NCBI GenBank assembly: GCA_035651635.1
Contig: DASRFK010000332.1
Location: 1 to 26,308 of the forward strand
Direction of reading: 5' to 3'
Length of the DNA stretch: 26,308 nucleotides
Origin: JANXQE01 sp035651635
GTDB taxonomy: Bacteria; Verrucomicrobiota; Verrucomicrobiia; Limisphaerales; UBA8199
Positions within the stretch are counted from its first letter, which is position 1; every line of letters starts with the position of its first letter. The notes under the pieces are model-generated. The model had not been told where the DNA came from. It saw only the letters and a list, made by a program, of their open reading frames with translations, and did not search any database. Both the position numbers and the translations under genes were made by a program. Positions 16,387 to 24,335 of the stretch are shown one piece after another.

Positions 16387-18111
16387 ATGAAAACGAAGAG
16401 TCGAATGCTCAAGTCTCCCACGATCCGGCGCTTTTTGGCAGCGGGTCTGGCCGGCTGCACACTGACCCTATCCTGGCAAGTTCAAGCGGCGGTGGGATCG
16501 TGGACACCCTTGGCGAATACCATCGGCGCCAATGGCGGCCATTTGATGCTGCTCTCCGACGGAACAGTCATGGTTCAAAACGGGACGAGCGAAAAATGGT
16601 TTGCCCTGACCCCGGACAATAAGGGGAACTATGTCAACGGTTCTTGGTCAAACCTGCCAGCCATGAGCTACTCGCGGGATTTCTACGCCTCCGTTGTCCT
16701 CACCGACGGAAGGGTTTTGGTGGCCGGCGGGGAGCACCCAAATGGCGGCCCGCAAAGGACCAATTCCGAAATTTATAATCCGGACCCGGCGATCAATCAT
16801 TGGAGTCCGACGACGCAAGCCGGCGTGAACTTCTCCGACTCAGAGTCGGTCATCCTGCCAGACGGCACGGTGATCGTGCATCCCCTTCTGGGTACTAATT
16901 CACCATCACTCGTGATGCACTATTTCCCCACCTCAGATAGTTGGATCTTCGGCGCGACCAACACGGGAAGCCAAGGCGAAACGACCTGGGTCAAGCTTCC
17001 CGACGATAGCATCCTGACGGTTAACGACAAATCCCTGGTCTCGGAACGCTACATCCCCTCCCTGGACAAGTGGATTAAGGATGAAAACGTCCCGGTGAAC
17101 CTTTTCAGCAACGCGGAAACCGGCCCAGCCTTTTTGCTTCCCGACAAACGCGCGTTTTTCCTCGGCGCCAGTGGAAAGACCGCGTTGTACACACCCACGG
17201 GCGACACCAATAAGGGCTCGTGGGCGATTGGCCCGGACATTCCCGACCATCGCTATGCGGATGATGCTCCGGGTGCCATGATGGTGAACGGCAAGATTCT
17301 CTGCGCCGCGGGCGCTTTGGCGCCGAATGGGGGAAGCCCGCCGCCGATGTGGTTTTATGAATACGATTACTCCGTCGGCACCACCGGCGCCTTTTACAGG
17401 GCCAGCTCTCCCACCAATTCCAGCACCGGCACGTCTTTCTTCGCTAACTCCTATCAGCTTTACATGCTTGATCTTCCGGATGGGACAATCCTCTTCTGTG
17501 ACAACGGGGACAAGTCCGGACAACTCTATGTTTACCAACCCGACACACCACCGTTGGCCTCAGGAAAACCGACCATTTACAGCGTCACGTGGAATGCCGA
17601 CGGTTCGCTGCACTTGAGCGGCACCTTGTTCAACGGCATTACTCAAGGCGCCTCATTTGGTGATGACGCACAACAAGACAGCAACTATCCCTTGGTTCGA
17701 TTCACTGCCGGCGGCGGCAGGGTTTATTATGGACGCACCTACAATTGGAACAGCACCAGCGTCAGAACTGGCAAAAGAGTTGTGACCACGGAAGCGACGG
17801 TGCCTGAGGCCATCGCCAACTCTCCCGGAACCTACTCCCTTCAAGTCGTCGCTAATGGCAACGCTTCGGACCCTTTCGCGTTCATCCAACCCGCCGTTTG
17901 GGTTGATTTCAATTACAAGGGCATCAAGGAACTGGGCACCTATTTGAACCCCTACAAGACCCTGTCCAATGGAGTCACCGCGGTTTCCAAAGGGGGAACC
18001 ATTGGTTTCAAGGCTATCGTTCAGCCCAGCATCTCGCATGAGACCATGACCATCTCAAAACCGATGACCCTTATCTCAGCCGGCGGCCCGGCCACCGTCG
18101 GACAAAAATGA
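16387..18111 (+). CDS. Secreted kelch-repeat protein, galactose-oxidase-like, copy 1
   Basis: 574 aa with a signal peptide (about 1-34; cleavage near VQA-AV). A kelch-type beta-propeller covers residues about 35-395, with repeated D-G-T/R-V blocks: SDGTVMVQNG, DGRVLVAGGE, PDGTVIVHP, DDSILTV, DGTILFCDNGD. It is followed by a galactose-oxidase-like Ig domain (SGTLFNGITQGASFGDDAQQ, NYPLVRF, VYYGRTYNWNS). The last 60 residues (VDFNYKGIKELGTYLNPYKT, then SISHETMTISKPM, GGPATVG) resemble the first coils of a parallel beta-helix and end abruptly. The catalytic Tyr/Cys/His set of galactose oxidase was not verified, so enzyme activity is not claimed. It is a close tandem paralogue of the gene at 18258. 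Confidence 0.9.
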   Translation: MKTKSRMLKSPTIRRFLAAGLAGCTLTLSWQVQAAVGSWTPLANTIGANGGHLMLLSDGTVMVQNGTSEKWFALTPDNKGNYVNGSWSNLPAMSYSRDFYASVVLTDGRVLVAGGEHPNGGPQRTNSEIYNPDPAINHWSPTTQAGVNFSDSESVILPDGTVIVHPLLGTNSPSLVMHYFPTSDSWIFGATNTGSQGETTWVKLPDDSILTVNDKSLVSERYIPSLDKWIKDENVPVNLFSNAETGPAFLLPDKRAFFLGASGKTALYTPTGDTNKGSWAIGPDIPDHRYADDAPGAMMVNGKILCAAGALAPNGGSPPPMWFYEYDYSVGTTGAFYRASSPTNSSTGTSFFANSYQLYMLDLPDGTILFCDNGDKSGQLYVYQPDTPPLASGKPTIYSVTWNADGSLHLSGTLFNGITQGASFGDDAQQDSNYPLVRFTAGGGRVYYGRTYNWNSTSVRTGKRVVTTEATVPEAIANSPGTYSLQVVANGNASDPFAFIQPAVWVDFNYKGIKELGTYLNPYKTLSNGVTAVSKGGTIGFKAIVQPSISHETMTISKPMTLISAGGPATVGQK

Positions 18112-18137
18112 GAACGCCTCTCCGCTACGAAGGTAAC

Positions 18138-18162
18138 GCAGACCTCTGGTCTGCTGTATCGC
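18138..18162 (+). repeat. REP-like hairpin unit, copy 2
   Basis: Perfect 7-bp stem, GCAGACC (18138-18144) and GGTCTGC (18148-18154), with a three-base TCT loop and a CTGTATCGC-type tail. It falls between the stop of the first kelch gene and the signal peptide of the second. In frame it reads as NADLWSAVSP, a false N-terminal extension of the kind such repeats often create in verrucomicrobial ORFs. Confidence 0.7.
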
Positions 18163-18257
18163 CGGCTTCCAGCGTGCAAGGCTCCGAGCACATTCTCGTG
18201 CCCCAACGCTTCGGGCGCCTGCCGACTGCTTGCGAAGTCCGTGCGACGACGAGGTCG

Positions 18258-19943
18258 ATGGCATTGATGCTCGCCGCATTCCCTCTTTTGGTGGTGTTTC
18301 GAGCCGGTGCTGATTGGACGCCACTGGAAAATAGGCCGCCGAACAACGGCAATGCCGGTCACATGCTCCTGCTTTCCGATGCCACCGTCATGGTCCAAAA
18401 CGGGAACAGCGCTAATTGGTATCGGCTGACGCCCACCAACGGGAGCTACATCAAGGGCGGATGGTCCAACATTGCTTTCATGAGCTACCCGCGGGCTAAC
18501 TACGCTTCCGATGTCCTTCGCGACGGGAGGATTTTTGTCGCGGGCGGGGAGGAGCCGACCAATGGCCCTCAACAAATCCATGCCGAGGTTTATGATCCGA
18601 GGACCAATGGTTGGTATGTGACGGCGGACGAAGGCGGATTGCCGTTCAAAGACTCGGAATCTGTTCTCCTTCCGGATGGTACCGTGCTGGTGCATCCTCT
18701 GCTTCCGACCAACGTTCCGCCAACCAATCTCATTTACAACGCCGCGCAAAACGTCTGGACGCTGGGAGGAACCAACAATGGAAGAGTGGGCGAAGCAACC
18801 TGGGTCAAACTTCCAGACGATAGCATCCTCACGGTTGATAAGCAGACCACCACGACCGAACGTTACATTCCTGCTCTAAACGCATGGATCCCGGATGCGT
18901 TCGCCCCAACCTCCTTGTGGGAACAGGCCGAAATGGGAGCGGGGTTCTTGCTGCCAGATCGCCGGGTAGTCTTCTTCGGCGGAAACGGACACACCGCCCT
19001 CTACACCCAATCGCCCAAGGGCGGCACCAATCAGGGTAGCTGGGTCCGGGGCCCCGATATTCCGAATGGCCTGGCGGTCTCTGATGCGCCCGCGGCCATG
19101 ATGCCTAATGGCAGGATTCTCATTCTTGTGGGCGTGCCACACCAGGCTGGAAGCCTGCCGCCCACCTCGTTTTATGAATTCGATTACACCGGCCAGACGA
19201 TGAATTCGGACGGGACGGTCAACCCCAACGGGTCCTTCCAATTGGTCGTTAGTCCGGACAATACTACCAACGCGTACAACTCCCGCGCAGGTTTCAATCA
19301 CCTCTTGGATCTCCCGGACGGGACCATCCTCATGGCCAGCACCGCGACCAGCCAACTCTATGTTTATCACCCCGCCAATCCCACGCCGCTGACCTCTGGA
19401 AAACCCGCCATTACGGGTGTCACTTGGAATTCCAACGGGTCGCTGCACTTAAGCGGGACCCTGTTCAACGGCATTTCTCAAGGCACGTCCTATGGTGACG
19501 ATGCCCAGCAGGACAGCAATTATCCGTTGGTTCGTTTCACCGACTCCAGCGGGAATATCTATTATGGTCGGACCTACAACTGGAGCAGCACCAGTGTCAT
19601 GACTGGGAGCAAAATTGTCACGACCGAAGCGACGGTGCCGGCGGCGGTGGCGGACTCTTCTGAAGCCTTATCGCTTCAGGTCATCGCCAATGGCATTGCG
19701 TCCGATCCTGTTACTTTTAATGAGCCTATCTGGGTTGATTTCAATTACAGCGGCAGTCTGCAACTCGGCACCTACTCAAATCCCTACACGACCTTGTCGA
19801 ATGGAGTTAGTGCGGTTTCCAAAAGGGGAACCATCGCTTTCAAAGCCAACGTTCAGCCCAGTGTCTCGCACGAAACCATGACGATTTCCAAACCCATGGC
19901 CCTAATCTCGGTGGGCGGCCCGGCGACCGTTGGACGAAAATGA
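18258..19943 (+). CDS. Secreted kelch-repeat protein, galactose-oxidase-like, copy 2
   Basis: 561 aa from the ATG at 18258, whose product starts with a compact signal peptide (MALMLAAFPLLVVFRAGA-DW). The open frame extends upstream to an ATG at 18108 that overlaps the first kelch gene's stop, but those 50 codons include a REP-like hairpin and lack protein character, so I reject that start. The mature protein parallels the first copy throughout: DATVMVQNG, DGRIFVAGGEEPTNGP, PDGTVLVHPLL, DDSILTVD, DGTILMAS, then SGTLFNGISQGTSYGDDAQQ, VDFNYSGSLQLGTYSNPYTT and the same SHETMTISKPM, GGPATVG ending. Conservation is strongest in the Ig-like and C-terminal parts. The two arose by tandem duplication. 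Whether they bind or oxidise sugars is unknown. Confidence 0.9.
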   Translation: MALMLAAFPLLVVFRAGADWTPLENRPPNNGNAGHMLLLSDATVMVQNGNSANWYRLTPTNGSYIKGGWSNIAFMSYPRANYASDVLRDGRIFVAGGEEPTNGPQQIHAEVYDPRTNGWYVTADEGGLPFKDSESVLLPDGTVLVHPLLPTNVPPTNLIYNAAQNVWTLGGTNNGRVGEATWVKLPDDSILTVDKQTTTTERYIPALNAWIPDAFAPTSLWEQAEMGAGFLLPDRRVVFFGGNGHTALYTQSPKGGTNQGSWVRGPDIPNGLAVSDAPAAMMPNGRILILVGVPHQAGSLPPTSFYEFDYTGQTMNSDGTVNPNGSFQLVVSPDNTTNAYNSRAGFNHLLDLPDGTILMASTATSQLYVYHPANPTPLTSGKPAITGVTWNSNGSLHLSGTLFNGISQGTSYGDDAQQDSNYPLVRFTDSSGNIYYGRTYNWSSTSVMTGSKIVTTEATVPAAVADSSEALSLQVIANGIASDPVTFNEPIWVDFNYSGSLQLGTYSNPYTTLSNGVSAVSKRGTIAFKANVQPSVSHETMTISKPMALISVGGPATVGRK

Positions 19944-19988
19944 ACTTGTCTCGCACACCAATCATTCAAATCAACCTCAAAACACGCT

Positions 19989-20444
19989 ATGAACACGATG
20001 AACAAATGGATTCCTCTCACACTGCCATTGTGGCTGCTCTCGGTTGACGTTTACGCGCAGAGCTATTCCATTGACTGGGACGTAATCGCCGGCGGAGGCG
20101 GGGTCACCTCCGGCGGGAGTTATTCCAGTAACAGCACGATCGGCGAGCACGTCGCCGGCGGGTCGCTGGCAGGAGGCACCTACTCACTGGCGAGTGGTTT
20201 TTGGGCACTCTACGAAGTGGCAATGCCCGGCGTGCCGCTGCTGACCATCCAAGTGTTGCAAACCAACGCTGTGGTGTTGGCCTGGCCCGCATCTTCGACG
20301 AACTGGACTCTGCAGCAGACCACTGACCTGGTCGGCGGGACCTGGATCAGCCTCACCAACGGAGTCAGTTCCGTCAGTGGCCAGAACCAGATCATTCTTC
20401 CTGCTCCGAGCGGGAGTCGGTTTTACCGGCTAAAAAGTCCCTGA
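19989..20444 (+). CDS. Secreted protein with verrucomicrobial C-terminal FYRL-type domain
   Basis: 151 aa with a signal peptide (MNKWIPLTLPLWLLSVDVYA-QS; residues 4-24). Residues about 25-75 are a Gly/Ser-rich segment (IDWDVIAGGGGVTSGGSYSS, IGEHVAGG, GGTYSLASGFW) of a type seen in many short exported verrucomicrobial proteins. The last 65 residues have AVVLAWPASSTNWTLQQT, a W-x-S and a terminal SGSRFYRLKSP. They are the same domain as the C-terminus of the protein at 18-875. Such small endings may help sorting or surface attachment, but this is inference. It is the last gene of the 14004-20444 surface-protein run, 45 bases after the second kelch gene. Confidence 0.8.
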   Translation: MNTMNKWIPLTLPLWLLSVDVYAQSYSIDWDVIAGGGGVTSGGSYSSNSTIGEHVAGGSLAGGTYSLASGFWALYEVAMPGVPLLTIQVLQTNAVVLAWPASSTNWTLQQTTDLVGGTWISLTNGVSSVSGQNQIILPAPSGSRFYRLKSP

Positions 20445-20539
20445 GCTGGTTCGAAACGCAGGGTCCTTTGGGAGCTGTGCCAATCAAACCCGGAACTTCG
20501 CGCGGTCGCTCCAGCGTTTCCACAAGGGTCCTGCAACGA

Positions 20540-20571
20540 TGCCAGCGGCTGCGCAGCGTTACCCTCTGGCA
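20540..20571. repeat. Intergenic hairpin downstream of the secreted-protein run
   Basis: TGCCAG (20540-20545) pairs with CTGGCA (20566-20571), and a 10-base palindrome GCTGCGCAGC (20548-20557) sits inside. The gap 20445-20597 otherwise shows no gene. A bidirectional terminator or REP-type element are both possible; no U-run follows. Confidence 0.4.
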
Positions 20572-20597
20572 ATATGAAATCCTTGAGCATTCTTGTT

Positions 20598-21146
20598 CTA
20601 TGGCGCAATTAGATCCCCGATTCTAAAGAATACCACCCTATCCCCACTCCCACTGCCAGGAGAAGGGTAAACCACAATAGCCAATTGATTTGTCGGATCA
20701 GTAGCCGCGAAGGGCCGATATTCCACGGACTTTAGGCAGAGCCTGAAATGTAACCAGGGAGCGAGGATCGATCCCTTCACGAAGGTTTAACCAGGTAAAA
20801 TCACAGAGCGCCTGTTCAGCAGGCGCGATCTGCTGGCCATCCGGTTTGGCATAAACAAACTTCAAAATCAGATTCAGAGCATGCCACTTCCTCCGGAACT
20901 CATCTGTTGGGCCACGTTGGGATCCATCTGCTGGTCGATGACCTTTTGAACGGCTGTCGCGTGGTATTGGCGATTTTCCTGCAGGTCTTTCAACCTCTGA
21001 GCGCCCATAGCCTGATCAAGTGCCTCCTGCGTTAAGGGACTATCCGCTGGGAAAAACTGGACCGGCCAAGCTGGCGGCCAATTCAGCGCACCCGGCAGCT
21101 CCCTCATCCTGTGCAGTGGCCAGTTTACTATCAAACACGTTCGCAT
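20598..21146 (-). pseudogene. Probable decayed secreted-protein gene in three frames
   Basis: On the minus strand three frames carry protein-like sequence in succession. The first (21146-20874) contains SPLTQEALDQAMGAQRLKDL and VQKVIDQQMDPN, the second (about 20870-20710) FVYAKPDGQQIAPAEQALCD and a W, and the third (about 20720-20598) PFAATDPTNQLAIVVYPS and VVFFRIGDL. Each frame ends in a stop, and the order fits a single protein of about 180 residues broken by frameshifts. No family is identified and the joins are uncertain, so confidence is low. The 90-residue frame alone could be a small intact gene. It overlaps the start of the divergent gene at 21145 by two bases. Confidence 0.25.
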
Positions 21147-21951
21147 GAAAAAACCAAAGCAAATTCATGCCGAAACTCCGAATCCTCAAATCAGTCGTAT
21201 TGTCCGAATCTTGCGGCGAATCCAGCCGTGGCTTCAAAGCCAGCGAGCCAGGGTGGCGACGTTTGCGGAAATTGAAAAATGGACCAACGTCCCCGAGAAC
21301 ACGATTCGCGGATGGTTCGCGGGCCAAGGTAATCCAAGTGCGGAATTCCTGGTCGCACTCCTGGAACGCACTCCTGAAAAAGCGCGCCTGCATATTTTGG
21401 GCGAGTTCTCCCGGGTTTATCCAACCCTGGACCATGCGCGGCTCGCGAGTGACCGCACGGTTCTAAGTCGCCTTACTACCCTCTTGGGCCAGCCCCGCGG
21501 ATTGAGCTTCATCCAGGGTGGCAATGACGAGATGCGGACTTTTGTAATTACCGCGTTGGGGCACTCACATGGGATGCTCACCCTCCCCCCAAAGCGCGTG
21601 CTTGGCCTGGACGTGCACGCTGCCGACTGGTTTGTCCCGGTGCCGGGCGTCGCTTACTTAGACAACCTGCTGCGAAGCGACGATCTCCGGCGCGCACTCC
21701 AAACGGCGTGGCCGCAGCTTCGCACCGGAGAAACTCCACTCGTCATCTTCAACGGGCTGTGGTCCGCACTTCATGACTCACAGCCAAAAATCCGTGCGTT
21801 GGCTGAGCGCTGTCATGTTCTCGTCGCCGATGAGCTAAAAATCCAAATCAATCAAGCGGGTGGAAGCTGGCCGATCCGAACAACGCTGATCACGGTTGAT
21901 TCCACAATGCCCGATTCGAAGAGTATCGCTTTGGATATTCGCGCGCTCTGA
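21145..21951 (+). CDS. HTH protein with degenerate P-loop ATPase-like domain
   Basis: 268 aa, cytoplasmic. A Cro/C1-like helix-turn-helix sits at about residues 38-75 (TFAEIEKWTNVPENTIRGWF, then NPSAEFLVALLE). The second half looks like an ATPase core with a Walker A position reading GGNDEMRT (125-132). It keeps the first Gly and last Thr of GxxxxGKT but has Met and Arg in place of the Gly and Lys. A Walker-B-like HVLVADE follows at 224-230, as do GLDVH (154-158) and DWFVPVPGV (161-169). NTP hydrolysis is therefore doubtful; binding may survive. I do not recognise a named family. It opens the plus-strand accessory cassette, with a 254-base gap to the next gene, and could be a regulator or element-associated DNA-binding protein. 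Confidence 0.75.
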   Translation: MKKPKQIHAETPNPQISRIVRILRRIQPWLQSQRARVATFAEIEKWTNVPENTIRGWFAGQGNPSAEFLVALLERTPEKARLHILGEFSRVYPTLDHARLASDRTVLSRLTTLLGQPRGLSFIQGGNDEMRTFVITALGHSHGMLTLPPKRVLGLDVHAADWFVPVPGVAYLDNLLRSDDLRRALQTAWPQLRTGETPLVIFNGLWSALHDSQPKIRALAERCHVLVADELKIQINQAGGSWPIRTTLITVDSTMPDSKSIALDIRAL

Positions 21952-22205
21952 GCACCCGGTCGCCAAATCGTTTTCCTCGGTACCGCATTGCTTTCCTCGG
22001 CAGGAAAATCCAAACGAGGCCGGTTTTTCGATTGTCCGTGACAGGCGATGTGGAGGCATTAGAAACACGAACAGCATAGTCGAGGTCTGCGCGTAAGAAC
22101 GGCGCCAGAATGATGTGGAAAAGCCGGAACGCGTGCTCGGGGCGCTCGACTGTGGCCGATGCACCAGCAGGCAGACAGCCCCAGGTAATCCCTGCTCCTA
22201 ACCAT

Positions 22206-22547
22206 ATGAAAAAGAAACGAAGCGGCAAAGGACCGGCTGCAATCGACGACCAAGCTGAAGCGGACTGGATGAACGAAGAGAATGCTTCGTTCCTGCTCTC
22301 GGCGATCTTTTCCGGAAAACTTTGCCGACCGACTCCTTTCGCTGAAATTGCGCAAGACGTTCCGGCCGTTTGGCGATGTGCGTTGCGAGTATTCGAGGGC
22401 AATAAAAAGGCGGCACGGAACTGGCTGGAGACTCGTTCGCCAATCTTTCAGGGACGTCGGCCGATTGCGGTCGCGATGCAAATTGGCGGACGTCGAAGAG
22501 TCCTGCGGGAATTAAAAAAGTTGTTGGAATCGAGGCACGAAATATGA
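22206..22547 (+). CDS. MbcA/ParS/Xre-type antitoxin-like protein
   Basis: 113 aa from the ATG at 22206; an upstream ATG at 22110 gives a 32-residue extension without family-like character, so I trim it. The C-terminal 50 residues (about 60-108) match the MbcA/ParS/Xre toxin-binding domain (PF09722, former DUF2384): ALRVFEGNKKAARNWLETRS, then a short loop with FQGRRPIAVA and RRVLRELKKLL. Family members read VFGNxxKAxxWLxTPNPxLGGxxPxxLL, so the fit is good although the end is more basic. The N-terminal half lacks a strong HTH. The usual partner, a RES-domain NAD-degrading toxin encoded just downstream, is missing; the next gene encodes a SLOG-type protein instead. Confidence 0.65.
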   Translation: MKKKRSGKGPAAIDDQAEADWMNEENASFLLSAIFSGKLCRPTPFAEIAQDVPAVWRCALRVFEGNKKAARNWLETRSPIFQGRRPIAVAMQIGGRRRVLRELKKLLESRHEI

Positions 22548-22677
22548 AGTGGGTTTCCTCCGTTGTGAAATGCGCCCTCGCAACGGCTGAAAGCCAATTG
22601 TCTCGGCGAGACACGCGTCCAACAAATGTGCGTAAAAACCGGTTGGATGTTCGAAAGAGGCTTCCGAACGACTGATT

Positions 22678-23568
22678 ATGAGCGGGAAAAATAAAACGCC
22701 AAATCCTTCCGTTGGGGGCACCAAATCAGCCAGCGCCAACAAAACCGAGCCGCAATTTGAGGTGACCTGCAAATTCCGGGTACCGGCCAACGACGAGCAG
22801 TTGCGGGACGCGTTGAACGGGCCAAGGTGGAAATACCTGGTGCGAACCATATTGCACACCCTGCAGGATTGGCGTGATTGCACGGAAGGCCAGGAATACC
22901 GAGCATACGATAATGCAATTCAGTTTTTACGACACGAAATGGCGAGTATTGGCCTCACCTTGGCGTACCCACATTTGATCGAGGAGGGTCATCGGCACTC
23001 CCGAGCCTTTTTTGCGCAACGAATAGCGAAACGAAACGAAGCGGCTGAAAGAGCCGCCAGTTTTTCGGGATCAAATTCAGGAGCTCAGGTTGAAAAATTG
23101 GTTTCGAGCGGGGAGACCGAGGCCGAAAGGACGGCCCTCGATTTTGCGATCGACAACGGCTTGGCTCACGGAGGCTCGTGCCGACAAGGCAAGCCCTCAG
23201 AAGATAGTCCTCTGGATGAGCGCTACCGATTGACAGAGATGCCGGATGCCAAAACGCCGCACGTGATCGAGCGCAACATCGCCAACTCCGACGCTACCGT
23301 GGTCATTACCCCAAGTCTTGAATTTCGCGGTCTGACCAGAATTGCCAGGCTGGCCGAGAAACACCGAAAGCCTTGGCTGCATGTTTCCGGTTTCGCCGCC
23401 GGGGAGAACGCCGCTCCGATGTTCCAACATTTTCTTGAGGAGACTCGAGCTAAGGTGCTCAACGTCGTTGCCCCCTCCTCTTCAGACCAGCCGGACGCGC
23501 CTGACCTGGTGCGCAAACTTCTGTCCAAAGCCCTGCTTCCATCCGAACACCCGAACCAATTTTCATGA
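22678..23568 (+). CDS. Circularly permuted YpsA / putative molybdenum-carrier domain protein (SLOG superfamily)
   Basis: 296 aa. Residues about 138-287 match the family annotated putative molybdenum carrier (PF12694, cpYpsA): SSGETEAERTALDFAIDNG, AHGGSCRQGKPSEDSPLDER, YRLTEMP, NIANSDATVVIT, LAEKHRKPWLHVS and a final VLNVVAP. In typical members the first block is GGQTGVDRAALD. Here two glycines are replaced (Ser144, Glu148) while Gly145, Thr147, Arg151 and Asp155 remain, so nucleotide binding may differ. The N-terminal 90 residues (FEVTCKFRVPANDEQLRDAL, WKYLVRTILHTLQDW, FLRHEMASIGLTL) resemble small phage-type helical domains and are not usual in the family. SLOG proteins are predicted to sense or process nucleotide-derived ligands, often in conflict systems. 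It sits 130 bases after the antitoxin-like gene. Confidence 0.8.
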   Translation: MSGKNKTPNPSVGGTKSASANKTEPQFEVTCKFRVPANDEQLRDALNGPRWKYLVRTILHTLQDWRDCTEGQEYRAYDNAIQFLRHEMASIGLTLAYPHLIEEGHRHSRAFFAQRIAKRNEAAERAASFSGSNSGAQVEKLVSSGETEAERTALDFAIDNGLAHGGSCRQGKPSEDSPLDERYRLTEMPDAKTPHVIERNIANSDATVVITPSLEFRGLTRIARLAEKHRKPWLHVSGFAAGENAAPMFQHFLEETRAKVLNVVAPSSSDQPDAPDLVRKLLSKALLPSEHPNQFS

Positions 23569-23665
23569 CCCACTTAGACCGGCCAAATACCTCAGCCTCA
23601 TTAAAATTCCCGACCCCCTCCGGCGTGAAAAAAACAAAGCCAGGGGAGGATCCAACACGAATATA

Positions 23666-24325
23666 ATGAAACCAAAGCCTGAAAAAATAACACACGGCTC
23701 GCTGGTCCATCCCATCACGGCAAAACTCTGCCAGAGGGAATTCTCGAATGCCAATGCGGCTGAACGAGCCAGGGAGAGAGCGGGCCTGGATCCAGGGATG
23801 GCATTGCTGGTGGACATGCTTAAGCGCCAGCGCCAGCGAAAAAGAATGACCCCGGCTGGCCTGGCGCGGCGTGCACGTGTGTCACTTGAAACGATCCAAA
23901 AATTCGAGGCTTACCAACTAAACCTGATTGGACTCCTCGATCTTTTGTCGATCGGCACCGCCTTGGGCAGCAAGTTAACAGTTCAATTGGCCCCGATAAA
24001 ACCGGAGTTACCCTGTGGCAACACGGAAATATTGCGCGAGTTCGACCGACTCGTGAAAAGCCGAAAGTGCAACCCGTTCATACGAAAATCCCCCGACCGG
24101 GACCACAAGGGTGTGCTATGGGATATTGTCGGAGACAAGGAGCGCAATTGGCTGTTTGTGGTCGCATCAAATCCGAAGAAGCGGGTCCGATTCGCCGCGG
24201 TGACCGATCAGCCCGGTGGATGGTCCATTGCCGGACAGGTTTTCGGTATCGATGCCGAAACCAACCAGGTTGCCGATGAACTCGCAGAAAAGCTCATGAA
24301 ACAGCATCGGGACGAATTGACCTGA
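23666..24325 (+). CDS. XRE-family helix-turn-helix protein with unknown C-terminal domain
   Basis: 219 aa from ATG 23666, supported by AGGGGAGGA shortly upstream (23642-23650). The same frame is open far upstream through non-coding sequence. Residues about 48-100 form the HTH (LVDMLKRQRQRKRMTPAGLA, RRARVSLETIQKFEAYQLNL, GLLDLLSIGTALGS), like antitoxin-type HigA/Xre proteins. The C-terminal half (about 118-215) is unfamiliar, with LVKSRKCNPFIRKSPDRDHK, WLFVVASNPKKRVRFAAVTD and a final Glu/Lys helix. It ends 10 bases before a decayed metallophosphoesterase gene, so the two were probably once co-transcribed. It could regulate the cassette or act as an antitoxin. Confidence 0.7.
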   Translation: MKPKPEKITHGSLVHPITAKLCQREFSNANAAERARERAGLDPGMALLVDMLKRQRQRKRMTPAGLARRARVSLETIQKFEAYQLNLIGLLDLLSIGTALGSKLTVQLAPIKPELPCGNTEILREFDRLVKSRKCNPFIRKSPDRDHKGVLWDIVGDKERNWLFVVASNPKKRVRFAAVTDQPGGWSIAGQVFGIDAETNQVADELAEKLMKQHRDELT

Positions 24326-24335
24326 GCTTCGAGGC

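Noticed and set aside
18108..18257. Upstream start for the second kelch gene overlapping the first gene's stop
   Set aside because: The 50 extra codons cover a REP-like hairpin and precede, instead of containing, the signal peptide that starts at 18258.
18021..18749. 242-codon minus-strand frame
   Set aside because: Antisense shadow of the second kelch gene and the REP-like region.
22599..22613. Small hairpin TGTCTC-GGC-GAGACA before the SLOG gene
   Set aside because: Six base pairs with a three-base loop and no U-run is too short to call a terminator or operator.
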